A stretch of DNA of 64,000 nt from an uncultured Oscillospiraceae bacterium (GCA_900546265.1 URCA01000001.1:124001-188000), one strand, 5' to 3'; positions 33,783 to 44,211 are shown, counted from the stretch's first letter. Notes: a model not told the origin generated them from the letters alone. Made by a program: numbers and translations.

Positions 33783-33815
33783 GGGGCTGACGCAGGTATT
33801 CGCTGCATCAGCCCC
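33783..33815 (-). terminator. Intergenic hairpin between dnaK and dnaJ
   Basis: GGGGCTGACGCAG and near-complement (one mismatch) with a 7-base loop, without a long T-run. Probably an attenuating or RNA-stabilising stem rather than a full stop. Confidence 0.5.
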
Positions 33816-33832
33816 TGTCGCTGTTTGTTCGA

Positions 33833-35653
<1,821 letters not shown>

Positions 35654-35725
35654 GTCTATTACCTCCATTTATCCAATCCATCGTATATATTGAGTATGCC
35701 CGGGCCTCCGGGCCGTCAAACGAAA

Positions 35726-36364
35726 TCAGTTGGCCACCTTGACCATGGCCGGGCGCAGCACCCGGTCGCCGTATTTATAGCCCTTCTGGAACACGGCGGT
35801 GACGGTTTCGGGCTCGATGCCGTCGGCGTCCTCCCGCATGACGGCGTTGTGCACCTCCGGGTTGAACGGGGCGTTTTCCGCCTCGATTTCCTCAAGGCCC
35901 ATTCCCATAAGCAACTCCCGGAACTGCCGCAGCACCATGTCCACGCCGGTTTTGTAATCGTCGCCGGCCGGGGCCTCGATGGCCCGCTCCATGTTGTCGA
36001 GCGAGGTCAGCAGCTTGCCGAGCAGCTCCGCCTTGGTGAACTCGCCCAGGCGTTCCTTCTCCTGCTCGGTGCGCCGCTTGTAGTTGGCGTACTCCGCGAG
36101 CATGCGCTGGTAGCTGTCCTTGGCCTCCGCCAGTTCCTTGGCCAGGCGCTCGTTTTCCGCCTTCAGGGCCATGGCTTCGTTTTTCTCTTTTTTGCGGGAT
36201 TTCTCCGTCTTTTTGTCCGCCTTTTCGGATTTGCCGTCCTCCTCCGGGGCGGCGGGGGGTTCCTCCGCCGGCGCGGCCTCCTCGGCCGCCTCCGGGATTT
36301 CCGCCTCCGCGGTTTCGGGCACGGTCTCCTCTATCGGCGTTTCGCCGGTCTGGTTGGGTTCCAT
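35726..36364 (-). CDS. grpE: Nucleotide exchange factor GrpE
   Basis: A 212-residue protein. An acidic, Glu/Pro/Ala-rich N-terminal third is followed by a long coiled-coil helix (KKEKNEAMALKAENERLAKELAEAKDSYQRMLAEYANYKRRTEQEKERL) and the C-terminal beta domain (FNPEVHNAVMREDADGIEPETVTAVFQKGYKYGDRVLRPAMVKV). It releases ADP from DnaK. It starts 16 bases after hrcA with an AAAGGAGGAG ribosome site. Confidence 0.96.
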   Translation of the reverse strand: MEPNQTGETPIEETVPETAEAEIPEAAEEAAPAEEPPAAPEEDGKSEKADKKTEKSRKKEKNEAMALKAENERLAKELAEAKDSYQRMLAEYANYKRRTEQEKERLGEFTKAELLGKLLTSLDNMERAIEAPAGDDYKTGVDMVLRQFRELLMGMGLEEIEAENAPFNPEVHNAVMREDADGIEPETVTAVFQKGYKYGDRVLRPAMVKVAN

Positions 36365-36380
36365 GGGATAGGCTCCTCCT

Positions 36381-37427
36381 TTAATCCTTTTTAGGCGGCT
36401 CGCCGCCGAACATGTCCGACAGCAGCCGGCCCACGGCCTTGGCTATATACTCGAGGCGGGGGATGGTGGCGGCGTAATCCATGCGCAAGGGCCCGATGAG
36501 GCCGATGGAGCCGTCTGCCCGCCCGTCCAGGCTGTACCGGGTGACGATAATGCTAGAGCCGTTCAGCTCGGGCCGCAGGCTCTCGCTGCCCAGCACCACC
36601 CTTAGGCCGCCCCGATGGGCGGCGAGCATGCCCATCAGCTGTTCCCTCTGGGCCAGGAAACCCAGCAGCGACCGGGCCCGCTCCAGCTCGTAATCGGGAT
36701 GCTGCAAGAGGTTGAGCTGCCCGGTGAGCAGCACCTCCGCCTCGGCCGATTCCTGCACCAACTCGTAAAACGCGGTCAGCGCCGCCGCGCAGGTCAGCCC
36801 GTAATCTCCCAGGGAGATCAGCAGATTCTGCACCTGCGGCACTCCGATGTCGGTCAGCTGCGCACCCAGGAAGTTTTCCGTCAGCACGTTGCACAGCATC
36901 TGCAGCGTGTCGGTTTCCACGTCGCCGTCGAACCGGCACACCCGGCTGCGCAGGACGCCGGAGCCGGTCATCAGCAGCAGCGCCGCCGAACGGGAGGACA
37001 CCCGCATGATTTCAATCCGGCGGATAACCGCCCCCTGCTCGGAAGGGGTGGTGGACACCGCCGCGCAGCCGGTGCTCTCGGCCAGCGCCTGGGACGCCTC
37101 GCCGATCAGCCGCTCGGGATCGCCGGCCGAACCGGCCAGCATGTCGTCAATATCCTTTTGATCCTCATCGCTGAGGGCCTGCCGGCGCATCAGATGGTCG
37201 ATATACAGCCGGAACGCCTTAGCGGTGGGAATCCGCCCCGCCGATGTGTGCGGCTGCTCCAGGTATCCCCAGGAGGCCAGCTCAGCCATCTCGTTGCGGA
37301 TGGTGGCGGAGGACACCGCGTTGCCCAGCATCTCCACCAGTGCCTTGGAGCCGACAGGCTCGCCGGTCTGGATGTACGAGTCAATAATCGCGGTCAGTAT
37401 CTTTTGTTTGCGTTCGCCCAGTTCCAT
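36381..37427 (-). CDS. hrcA: Heat-inducible transcription repressor HrcA
   Basis: CIRCE-binding repressor of 348 residues. The N-terminal winged helix (ERKQKILTAIIDSYIQTGEPVGSKALVEM, SSATIRNEMAELASWGYLEQPHTSAGRIPTAKAFRLYID) is highly typical; the GAF-like core and dimerisation domain follow. A perfect CIRCE element lies 66 bases upstream of the start, so the operon is autoregulated and induced when GroEL is titrated by unfolded proteins. First gene of hrcA-grpE-dnaK-dnaJ. Confidence 0.97.
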   Translation of the reverse strand: MELGERKQKILTAIIDSYIQTGEPVGSKALVEMLGNAVSSATIRNEMAELASWGYLEQPHTSAGRIPTAKAFRLYIDHLMRRQALSDEDQKDIDDMLAGSAGDPERLIGEASQALAESTGCAAVSTTPSEQGAVIRRIEIMRVSSRSAALLLMTGSGVLRSRVCRFDGDVETDTLQMLCNVLTENFLGAQLTDIGVPQVQNLLISLGDYGLTCAAALTAFYELVQESAEAEVLLTGQLNLLQHPDYELERARSLLGFLAQREQLMGMLAAHRGGLRVVLGSESLRPELNGSSIIVTRYSLDGRADGSIGLIGPLRMDYAATIPRLEYIAKAVGRLLSDMFGGEPPKKD

Positions 37428-37492
37428 GTGCCATCGCCTCCTTATCCGGCGTTACCGATGGAACCCATTTGGTCACTTGACTCTGCTAATGG

Positions 37493-37519
37493 TTAGCACT
37501 CTATTATCTCGAGTGCTAA
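37493..37519. promoter_or_regulatory. CIRCE operator
   Basis: TTAGCACTC-N9-GAGTGCTAA, a perfect match to the HrcA-binding consensus, placed just after the -10 box of the hrcA promoter. Confidence 0.98.
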
Positions 37520-37527
37520 CACCATAT

Positions 37528-37556
37528 AATGTACCATTCCCCGGGCGGCCTGTCAA
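37528..37556 (-). promoter_or_regulatory. Promoter of hrcA-grpE-dnaK-dnaJ
   Basis: Minus strand TTGACA, 17-base spacer, TACATT. CIRCE lies immediately downstream, as in other Firmicutes. Confidence 0.8.
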
Positions 37557-37725
37557 TATCCGAATTGTGAATTCTTTGTAAAAAACCGCCGGGATTTTCA
37601 TCGATTTCACAGTGAAAGCCATTTTGCAGCAGACAATTGGAGGTTTTGCATGGGATTCTTTTAACATAATGTATATCGTGTACAAATTCCACGTCTTATA
37701 CTGGGAAAGTTCGGCATTTTGCTTG

Positions 37726-37754
37726 TTGATTGTTGGGCGGCGTCCGTATATAAT
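37726..37754 (+). promoter_or_regulatory. Sigma-A promoter
   Basis: TTGATT, 17-base spacer, TATAAT, 65 bases before the small gene at 37820. Confidence 0.75.
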
Positions 37755-37819
37755 AATACATGTGGGAAAAGCTAAAGGATACTGTTTTTTCCGCACCTTA
37801 TGAAAGGAGACGATTCCTC

Positions 37820-38065
37820 ATGGCTGGTTTTGAAATTCATGATTTTGACTTTAACAAACTGATTCAGTTCGCCTCCAAGGCGAAGGGCGACGTGTTTCTG
37901 GAAACTCCCGACGGCGACGTGCTGAACCTGAAAAGCCGTTTGACCCAGCTGCTGGCCCTCTCCAGCGCCATTGACTGGGGCAACGTGGGCACCGCCCGCG
38001 TCATCTGCAAAAATCCGGAGGATGAAACCGATTTGTTCCGCATGAATCTCTACGGCGACAAATAA
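37820..38065 (+). CDS. Small conserved-looking protein, unknown function
   Basis: An 81-residue soluble protein: GFEIHDFDFNKLIQFASKAKGDVFLETPDGDVLNLKSRLTQLLALSSAI, then VGTARVICKNPEDETDLFRMNLY. It looks like a compact alpha/beta protein, with no Cys and no membrane segment. The central part resembles antitoxin-like or polya-binding small proteins only vaguely; I do not recognise a family. ATG 37820 has AAAGGAGA 9 bases upstream; a longer reading from GTG 37760 has none. It has its own strong promoter and a strong terminator, so it is probably well expressed. Confidence 0.65.
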   Translation: MAGFEIHDFDFNKLIQFASKAKGDVFLETPDGDVLNLKSRLTQLLALSSAIDWGNVGTARVICKNPEDETDLFRMNLYGDK

Positions 38066-38073
38066 CTACGGTG

Positions 38074-38109
38074 AAAAAGCCACCCGGCCTCTCGGCCGGG
38101 TGGCTTTTT
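38074..38109. terminator. Bidirectional terminator
   Basis: AAAAAGCCACCCGGCC and complement with a 4-base loop, A-run and T-run on the two sides. It serves the small plus-strand gene and the convergent acidic protein gene. Confidence 0.93.
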
Positions 38110-38122
38110 GTGTCCGGATTCA

Positions 38123-38434
38123 TTAGAGCCCGTCGTCCTCCGCGGCCGCCTCACAAGGGACGCATGGCGTCTCTTCCTCTTCCGGCGCGGCCGGCTCTTC
38201 CCCGCCGCTCTCGTCCATGACCCGCTCCTGCTCCAGAGGGGCCTCCGGATATCGGGGCGCCGTGTCCGGCTCCTGCGCGGGTTCTTCTTCGGTGGCCGGC
38301 GGAGCGGGTGGCTCCTCGACAGCCGGAGGAGCAGGCGGTGAGGGCGGCGAAATCGTGTAGCCCGCCCGCTTAGCAAAGGCCCGCATTTCCCGCAGATACC
38401 GCTCCATGTCTTCCGGGCGGATGGCTGTATTCAT
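38123..38434 (-). CDS. Acidic Pro/Glu-rich protein, unknown function
   Basis: A 103-residue protein with a short conserved-looking helical start (AIRPEDMERYLREMRAFAKRAGYT) followed by about 75 residues rich in Pro, Glu and Ala (PPSPPAPPAVEEPPAPPATEEE), probably disordered. AAAGGAG precedes the ATG by 9 bases, which supports it as a real gene. No signal peptide or membrane segment. Family unknown. It lies between a strong terminator and the helicase gene on the same strand. Confidence 0.55.
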   Translation of the reverse strand: MNTAIRPEDMERYLREMRAFAKRAGYTISPPSPPAPPAVEEPPAPPATEEEPAQEPDTAPRYPEAPLEQERVMDESGGEEPAAPEEEETPCVPCEAAAEDDGL

Positions 38435-38548
38435 CGTGCGTCAGCTCCTTTTCAACCTGTCCGGGCCTTGGGCTTGTCGGCAAGTCCAAATCCCGCGTGG
38501 TACAGTATATGCGGAGCCATCGCAAAAAAGACAGGGTTTCGTCCCCGA

Positions 38549-39712
38549 TCAGCGGCGGGGGGACGTCTCTTTCCCCGCCGGCGCCGGCACGGGCAGCAGG
38601 CGGCGCCTATCCCCGTCCAGCTGCTTATCGATAAACTGAAAATCCAGCGCCCGTTCGTATTGGCCGGTCAGCGCCCGCTCCCGGAACTTGGCCAGGACGA
38701 CAGACAGGCCGGAGGCCCCCCGTCCTGTGCGTCCCGCCCGGTGGAGATAGTCCAGCGGGCTTTCCGGCAGGGTGACGTGGAAAATCATGTCCACACCCTC
38801 CACATGCAGGCCGCGGGCCGCCAGATCCGAGGCGATCAGCAGCGGCGTTTCCCCGTCGGCGAAAGCGGTCAGCGCCCGCTGCCTTTCCAGCTTTTTCTGG
38901 GAGCCGGACAGGCTCTGAGCCTGCAGCCCCGCCCGGCGCAGCTTGTCCGCCGCCCGGCTGATTTCCTCCGGTGTGTTGATGAACACAATGGCCCGCCGGG
39001 GCCGGAGCACCCGCAGCAGATCGGTCAGCACGTCCAGCTTGTCCCGGCTGCCGGTGGCCACCCGGATATGCTCCACCGTCTCAGGAATCCGGAACCGGGG
39101 GGCGGTGCGCAGGATCACCGGCTCCTTGGCCAGCGGTGCCGCCCGCTTTTGAATCTCCCGGGACACGCTGGCCGACGCCATCACCACCTGGATGTCCCGC
39201 AGGCAGCATTTGAGCACTGCCTCCACGTCCGCCCGGTTGGCGTCGTCCAGCAGCTTGTCCACCTCGTCGAGCACCACGGTCTTGGCCAGGTGGGCGGGGA
39301 TTTTTTTCTTGCGGATGAGCTCCAGCATCCGGGTGGCGGTGCCAACCACGATCCGGGGCTTGCTTTTCAGTCGCTCCACCTGATTGGCCAAGCTCACGTC
39401 CGCGAACACCGGTACGCTCTTTACCGGCAGCCCCGCGTTTTTTGCCAGCAACTCCACCTGCCGATGCACCTGCATGGCCAGCTCCCGCGTGGGGGTCAGC
39501 ACCAGCAGCCGGCCGTCGGGATCCGCCCGGGCCAGAAAGGGTAGCAGATAGGCTAGGGTTTTCCCCGTCCCGGTTTCCGACTGGATAAGTGCGTCCTTCC
39601 CCTCCAGCAGCAGGGGGATGGCCCGTTGCTGAACGGGAGTGGGGGCGGTGATCCCCTGCGCGGCCAGCCCGGCGATCAGCGGGGCGGGCAGCCCCAGTTC
39701 TTCAAAATTCAT
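38549..39712 (-). CDS. DEAD-box-family RNA helicase (DEVD variant)
   Basis: A 387-residue superfamily 2 helicase. The Q motif (FEELGLPAPLIAGLAAQGITAPTPVQQRAIP), motif I (SETGTGKT), Ia (TPTREL), Ib, motif II as DEVD rather than DEAD, motif III as SAS, IV (AIVFINT), V (SDLAARGL) and VI (HRAGRTGR) are present. It remodels RNA, for example in ribosome assembly or decay. There is no C-terminal RNA-binding extension. ATG 39712 is chosen: longer readings through 39946 have no homology and would include the promoter. The promoter is at 39756-39784, with a GCCGCC/GGCGGC palindrome in the leader. Confidence 0.9.
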   Translation of the reverse strand: MNFEELGLPAPLIAGLAAQGITAPTPVQQRAIPLLLEGKDALIQSETGTGKTLAYLLPFLARADPDGRLLVLTPTRELAMQVHRQVELLAKNAGLPVKSVPVFADVSLANQVERLKSKPRIVVGTATRMLELIRKKKIPAHLAKTVVLDEVDKLLDDANRADVEAVLKCCLRDIQVVMASASVSREIQKRAAPLAKEPVILRTAPRFRIPETVEHIRVATGSRDKLDVLTDLLRVLRPRRAIVFINTPEEISRAADKLRRAGLQAQSLSGSQKKLERQRALTAFADGETPLLIASDLAARGLHVEGVDMIFHVTLPESPLDYLHRAGRTGRGASGLSVVLAKFRERALTGQYERALDFQFIDKQLDGDRRRLLPVPAPAGKETSPRR

Positions 39713-39755
39713 GTACGTCCTCGATTCTCTGCCGCCTAGGCGGCCTGTTTTTACC

Positions 39756-39784
39756 AGTATACCCAATTGACCGCGATTGTACAA
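39756..39784 (-). promoter_or_regulatory. Promoter of DEAD-box helicase gene
   Basis: Minus strand TTGTAC, 17-base spacer, TATACT, about 45 bases before the ATG. Confidence 0.7.
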
Positions 39785-39899
39785 GAGGCATCCCCCCCGG
39801 CGCACCCTGCCCGATACGCCAAGCGGCTTGTCCCCGTTCAACCGGACACACATTTGGTGAACATTTGCCCACATCCGCCTTTTTATTGCCAAAAAAGTC

Positions 39900-39928
39900 T
39901 TGACTTTATTTAAGTATATAGCTATATT
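39900..39928 (+). promoter_or_regulatory. Promoter of lipoprotein gene
   Basis: TTGACT, 17-base spacer, TATATT, 44 bases before the ATG, in AT-rich DNA. Confidence 0.75.
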
Positions 39929-39972
39929 ATTAGATAAAATAAGCAAAAATCAATTGAAAACGAGGAGATGCT

Positions 39973-41208
39973 ATGCGTAATCGAAGCTCCCTGGTCGCAT
40001 TGGCACTGGTCGTTCTCTGCAGCGGTATTCTGCCCGGATGTGGCAAGCCGCCGACAGACGTTCCCTCACAGCCCGAACTGGCGTGGCAAACGGCGTCCAC
40101 CGCTTCCGCCTCGTCGGGGACGACCGTGTCGGCATCGCCCCCCTTTTCTTCCACGTCCGCGGCGACTTCACCGGTGGAAACAATACGCTCGTCCGCCCCC
40201 TCCAAAACACGAACCGCCTCCGCCTCGCCCACGACTGCCAAGCTCCCGCCGGATCCCCAGAAGGTTCCCCTGGGATTTCTGGGGGTGCCTGTTTTCAGCA
40301 TGGCGGAAAGCCGGAGCTGGTATTTCTTTGTCCATGCCTCCACCGTGTACCATGTCAACAAGGCCGCCCTGGATCGGGCGGTAAAGACAGAATGGGTTTC
40401 TCCCGATAATCTGGTCGTGCAGGGGGACTGGCTGTATCTCTCGGCGGACGGGGATTGCTCCAGCCGGATTTACCGCTGCCGGTTCAACGGTTCACAAATT
40501 CAGGATTTGGGCGAGAAGGCCTACAACGCGGCGTTCGCCGTGGAGGGCGACTGGATATATACCATCGCGCAGGGGGCTGTCGTCAAAAAAAGGCTGGACG
40601 GAACGGATCAGACCGTTGTCGCCCCCTTGCCGGCCAAAACCTTCCCGCTGTATACCTTCTTGGTTCGTGAGGGCTGTGCGTACTTTACCGCCCGCAATGA
40701 AGACAAAACCATCTGCCAGCTTTTCCGGGTGGATTTGCGTACCGGTCGGATCGCCGCCATTCGAACTTGGAACGTCTCGGCAGACATCTCCTGTCCGGAG
40801 CGGCTGGTGGAGGACGAGGGCTGGCTGTACTATCAGGAGCCGGGCCGACACGACACGAACAGCCGCCAAGTGATGCGCCTGCGTCTCGACGGAACCGACG
40901 AGAGCGGGGTCTGCTATGGCTGGCCCCAGCCGCATAAGGGGCGCGGGTACTGCCTGCGACCGGAAGGCGGCTTGGCCGTCTTTGATCTCGACAATCCGCA
41001 GAATGTTAAACCGCTGGTAACCGCAAGCGCCATTCCCGATGGGATCGTTTCCGGCGGAGCGGGGTATCTGAGCTGGTCATATGCCGGCATTTTTGACGAT
41101 TGGATTTACTACCAGGTCACCTCTTTGAAAGCCAGCCGTCCGCTTATCAACGGACGCATCCGCCCCGACGGTACCGGAAACGAGATTCTCTGCATCTTTC
41201 CCGCCTAG
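39973..41208 (+). CDS. Lipoprotein with DUF5050-like beta-propeller
   Basis: A 411-residue exported protein. The signal peptide ends in a lipobox (LPGC, Cys at 23), so it is probably lipid-anchored outside the membrane. A Ser/Thr/Ala-rich linker (about 35-90) leads to repeated blades with patterns such as DWLYLSADGDCSSRIYRCRFNG, DWIYTIAQGAVVKKRLDGT and GWLYYQEPGRHDTNSRQVMRLRLDGT, characteristic of DUF5050. These repeats resemble the YVTN/PQQ-type propellers. Function is unknown; a sensory or binding role is possible. It is monocistronic, with a good promoter and a GAGGAG ribosome site. Confidence 0.8.
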   Translation: MRNRSSLVALALVVLCSGILPGCGKPPTDVPSQPELAWQTASTASASSGTTVSASPPFSSTSAATSPVETIRSSAPSKTRTASASPTTAKLPPDPQKVPLGFLGVPVFSMAESRSWYFFVHASTVYHVNKAALDRAVKTEWVSPDNLVVQGDWLYLSADGDCSSRIYRCRFNGSQIQDLGEKAYNAAFAVEGDWIYTIAQGAVVKKRLDGTDQTVVAPLPAKTFPLYTFLVREGCAYFTARNEDKTICQLFRVDLRTGRIAAIRTWNVSADISCPERLVEDEGWLYYQEPGRHDTNSRQVMRLRLDGTDESGVCYGWPQPHKGRGYCLRPEGGLAVFDLDNPQNVKPLVTASAIPDGIVSGGAGYLSWSYAGIFDDWIYYQVTSLKASRPLINGRIRPDGTGNEILCIFPA

Positions 41209-41213
41209 GCGGA

Positions 41214-42005
41214 TCAGGCCGGCGGCATGGCTATCTGCCGGCCCTCATGATTTAACGTATAATCCTTATAATAGATCATTTCAGACACCGGCAGGAACGT
41301 ATATCCCTCCGCCGTCAGCTTTTCGAGGATTTGCGGCAGGGCGGCAGGGGTGTTTTTGGCCGCGTTGTGGAACAGGACGATGGAGCCGGAATTCACCTGC
41401 TTGGTCACCCGGCTGACGATGTCCGCCACCGGCGGATCCTTCCAGTCCAGAGAATCGACGTCCCACTGGATCACGTGCATGCCCAGGGTGTCCGCCGTCT
41501 CGAGCAGGGCGTTGCTGTAGTCGCCGTAGGGCGCGCGGTGGAGGGTGGGCCGCACCCCGGTGATGGCCTGAATCTTGTCGTTGCAGCGGTTGATTTCCTC
41601 CAGCATCCTCTCCCGGGACAGCTTGGGCATGTTGGGATGGCTGTCGGAATGATTCATGATTTCATGCCCCGCGTCGAACAGGGCCTTGACCGAATCTCCG
41701 CAGCGATCCACCCACTCTCCCACCACGAAGAAGGTGGCGCGCACCTTGTATTTTCCCAGAATCTCAATAAGCTGCTGGGTGTCCTCGTCCCCCCAGGCCG
41801 CGTCGAATGTCAGGCTGACCACCTTGCCCGGCCGATCGGTGCAGTAAATGGGCAGCCGGCGCTGAGCGGCCGCCGTGGCGTTGGCATAGGCGTAGGGGAG
41901 CGCCGCCGCCGCTATGACGATCAGCACCGCCGCCAGAAACAGGGCCAGGAGAACAAAAGCCGCGTGGCGCTTGGTCCATACGGCATATGGCTTTTTTCGG
42001 GTCAT
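41214..42005 (-). CDS. pdaB: Polysaccharide deacetylase (PdaB-like)
   Basis: NodB-type carbohydrate esterase of 263 residues. An N-terminal membrane anchor (about 15-38, FVLLALFLAAVLIVIAAAAL) is followed by the deacetylase domain: motif 1 VSLTFDAAWGDEDT, motif 2 HSDSHPNM, motif 3 RAPYGDYSN, then IQWDVDSLDW and IVLFHNA. Motif 1 is the TFDAAWG form of PdaB-type sporulation deacetylases rather than TFDDG. PdaB helps maintain spore cortex; a role in sporulation fits the presence of spoIIA. ATG 42005 is chosen (GGAAGG upstream). Confidence 0.85.
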   Translation of the reverse strand: MTRKKPYAVWTKRHAAFVLLALFLAAVLIVIAAAALPYAYANATAAAQRRLPIYCTDRPGKVVSLTFDAAWGDEDTQQLIEILGKYKVRATFFVVGEWVDRCGDSVKALFDAGHEIMNHSDSHPNMPKLSRERMLEEINRCNDKIQAITGVRPTLHRAPYGDYSNALLETADTLGMHVIQWDVDSLDWKDPPVADIVSRVTKQVNSGSIVLFHNAAKNTPAALPQILEKLTAEGYTFLPVSEMIYYKDYTLNHEGRQIAMPPA

Positions 42006-42164
42006 GAACCTCACCCTTCCGGATTTTCACGGCCCACTCAGGGCCTATCCCATCTATATGCCGAAAGGCTTGGCCGTTATCCATCCGGGAACGCCTCCGT
42101 CACAAAAAACATGTCGGAAGGCAACCGACGCGGCTTCCCGTCTGAAAACCCGAACCACACCTCA

Positions 42165-42193
42165 CAGGCCGCTGTTAGCAGCGGCCTGTTTTT
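42165..42193 (+). terminator. Orphan plus-strand terminator upstream of AraC operon
   Basis: CAGGCCGCTG-ttag-CAGCGGCCTG followed by TTTTTA: a textbook terminator on the plus strand. No plus-strand gene ends here, since pdaB is divergent. Confidence 0.85.
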
Positions 42194-42239
42194 ACATGAA
42201 ATAGGTGACTTTTGTGCAAGTTCCCGGCAGGATCCTCCC

Positions 42240-42267
42240 TTTACAAACCCCGGCGAACCGCTATAAT
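42240..42267 (+). promoter_or_regulatory. Promoter of AraC-esterase-SGNH-GH78 operon
   Basis: TTTACA, 16-base spacer, TATAAT, 23 bases before the AraC gene start. Confidence 0.65.
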
Positions 42268-42289
42268 GAAGGAGAAAGGGGGAGGGACC

Positions 42290-43147
42290 ATGGCGGCGAT
42301 TCATGACCTTCCGGCCGGCGCGCTGCAAAAGCTGTCCGCCGAATTCCTGACGGGCGGGCACACCCGCCTGTGGGAGGGCTGGGGCGCGGCGGACGTGGTG
42401 CCGGGCTATAACAAGCTGTATTATCTGCGGCAGGGCCGCTTCTCCATCCAGGTGGACGGCGTGGCGTATACGGGCCGCCCCGGCCAGCTCTTCCTGCTCC
42501 CCTGCAACTCCACCCAGACCTATTCCGCCGACCGGGAGCCGGCGGCGGAGAAATACTGGATCCACTGTTCCTTCCCCTGCGGGGACAAGGACCTACTGGA
42601 GCTGGTTTCGCTGCCCCTGTTCGTGGAGGCGGAGGACGCGGACTATGTGGAGTGGCTGTTTGCCCAGATCCTGGAGACTGGAAACGCCATGAACCTGGAG
42701 GGGCTGCTCCGCCAGAAGTCCCTGCTGCTGACCCTGTTGGCCTATTACATCGAAAAGGCCGGCGTCGCCATGCCGGTCTGTTCCCGGGACGAACGCTTTT
42801 TCGCCGTCATGACCTACATCGAGGAGCATCTGGCTGACAACATCTCGGTGGAATCCCTGGCCGGCGTGGCGCATTTTCACCCGCATTATTTTATCCGCTA
42901 TTTCCGCCGTCTGACCGGCCGCTCCCCCGGAGACTACATCGCCGACACCCGGATCGCCCGGGCGCGCCGCCTTCTGCAGGAGGACGAACGGCCGATTCAG
43001 GAGATCGCGTGCATGACCGGCTTCAAAAGCGCCGGTTACTTTTCCCGGCAGTTCAAGGCGCGCACCGGCTATTCCCCGTCGCAGTACCGCGCGACGGCCC
43101 GGCGGCGGTGCGGCACCGGCGAGGTGGAAAAGGAGGAACAGCCATGA
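42290..43147 (+). CDS. AraC-family transcriptional regulator
   Basis: A 285-residue regulator. The N-terminal cupin sensor (about 35-110: YNKLYYLRQGRFSIQVDGVAYTGRPGQLFLLP) is followed by the two C-terminal helix-turn-helices (FAVMTYIEEHLADNISVESLAGVAHFHPHYFIRYFRRLTGRSPGDYI, then RIARARRLLQEDERPIQEIACMTGFKSAGYFSRQFKARTGYSPSQYR), all intact. The usual role is sugar-responsive activation of the adjacent operon, here an esterase, an SGNH hydrolase and an alpha-rhamnosidase. Its stop overlaps the next start (ATGA). ATG 42290 follows GGGGGAGGG. Confidence 0.9.
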   Translation: MAAIHDLPAGALQKLSAEFLTGGHTRLWEGWGAADVVPGYNKLYYLRQGRFSIQVDGVAYTGRPGQLFLLPCNSTQTYSADREPAAEKYWIHCSFPCGDKDLLELVSLPLFVEAEDADYVEWLFAQILETGNAMNLEGLLRQKSLLLTLLAYYIEKAGVAMPVCSRDERFFAVMTYIEEHLADNISVESLAGVAHFHPHYFIRYFRRLTGRSPGDYIADTRIARARRLLQEDERPIQEIACMTGFKSAGYFSRQFKARTGYSPSQYRATARRRCGTGEVEKEEQP

Positions 43148-44211
43148 TTCCATCCCCTGAGACATTGGCCCGGCAGATGGCCGAGACGCTCGAGACTTAT
43201 CCCCGCACCCGGCGGCTGGACGCTTTCGATCCGCCTGGCTACCCCCTCCAGCGCGCCCTGCTGCTGGAAGGGCCGCCCGTGGACGGCCGGCCCACCGGTG
43301 CCTTTGCCTACCTGGGCATCCCGACGGGGTCAGCGCCCGTCCCGGCCGTGGTGCTGGTTCACGGCGGCGGGGGCGTGGCCTTCCCGCAATGGGTCGATGA
43401 ATGGAACCGCCGGGGCTATGCGGCCATCGCCTTCTGCCATACGGGCTATCGGCCGCCGGACGGCGGCGATCCCCTGCCCGAGACCGACGCCGGCTGGACG
43501 CGGGAGCCGCTGCCCGGCTGCTCCTGGCTGCCCGGCCCGGACAACGACAGCATGGAGCACACGGCCGGGCCGCTGGAACGGCAATGGATGTTCCACGCCG
43601 TGTCGCTGACGATCCGGGCGCACAATCTCCTGCGGGCGGATCCGCGGGTGGACGCCGGGCGGATCGGCCTTGCCGGCATCTCCTGGGGCGGGGTCGCGGC
43701 CTCCCTGGCGCTAGGATACGACCGCCGCTTCGCCTTCGCCGTGCCGGTCTACGGCAGCGCCTGCCTGGAGCGCAGCCTTACCTGGATGGGCCCTATTTTC
43801 TCGCAGCCGGACACCCGGTCGCTCTGGTCGGCGGCGGATCGGCTGGGCGAGGTGACCACCCCCGTGCTGTGGCTGGGCTGGTCCTCCGACACCGCCTTCT
43901 CCGTCCAGGCGGGGGACGCCTCCTGTGCTCTTTCGCCACGGGGCGAAAGAGCCCTGATCGAGCACATGGGGCACAATCATCCGCTGGGCTGGGGCCGGCT
44001 GGTATATATCCGGGAGCCCATGACCTTCGGCGTCCCGCCCGTCTGGGAGTCCCTCCCCTGCGCCTTGTCGGCAGGCATGCTGGCCGTCCGGCCGCCGGAG
44101 GACGCCTGCGGCGGCTATCTGGAGGCCGCCGCCCGCTGCGGCGATACGGTGTACCTCAGCACCACCCGTTTTTTTGAGAAAACCGAACAGGAGGGTTTTT
44201 CATGGATTTGA
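43144..44211 (+). CDS. Alpha/beta-hydrolase, acetyl-xylan-esterase-like
   Basis: A 355-residue serine hydrolase of the dienelactone hydrolase/acetyl xylan esterase type: oxyanion region VVLVHGGGGVAFPQWVDEWNRRGYAAIAF, nucleophile in GLAGISWGGVAASLAL (GISWG), acid and His in the C-terminal part (about 265-290, HMGHNHPLGWG). No signal peptide. The location with a rhamnosidase and an SGNH hydrolase suggests removal of acetyl or methyl esters from imported pectic or plant-glycan fragments; this is inference. Overlaps the neighbours on both sides (4 and 10 bases). Confidence 0.8.
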   Translation: MIPSPETLARQMAETLETYPRTRRLDAFDPPGYPLQRALLLEGPPVDGRPTGAFAYLGIPTGSAPVPAVVLVHGGGGVAFPQWVDEWNRRGYAAIAFCHTGYRPPDGGDPLPETDAGWTREPLPGCSWLPGPDNDSMEHTAGPLERQWMFHAVSLTIRAHNLLRADPRVDAGRIGLAGISWGGVAASLALGYDRRFAFAVPVYGSACLERSLTWMGPIFSQPDTRSLWSAADRLGEVTTPVLWLGWSSDTAFSVQAGDASCALSPRGERALIEHMGHNHPLGWGRLVYIREPMTFGVPPVWESLPCALSAGMLAVRPPEDACGGYLEAAARCGDTVYLSTTRFFEKTEQEGFSWI

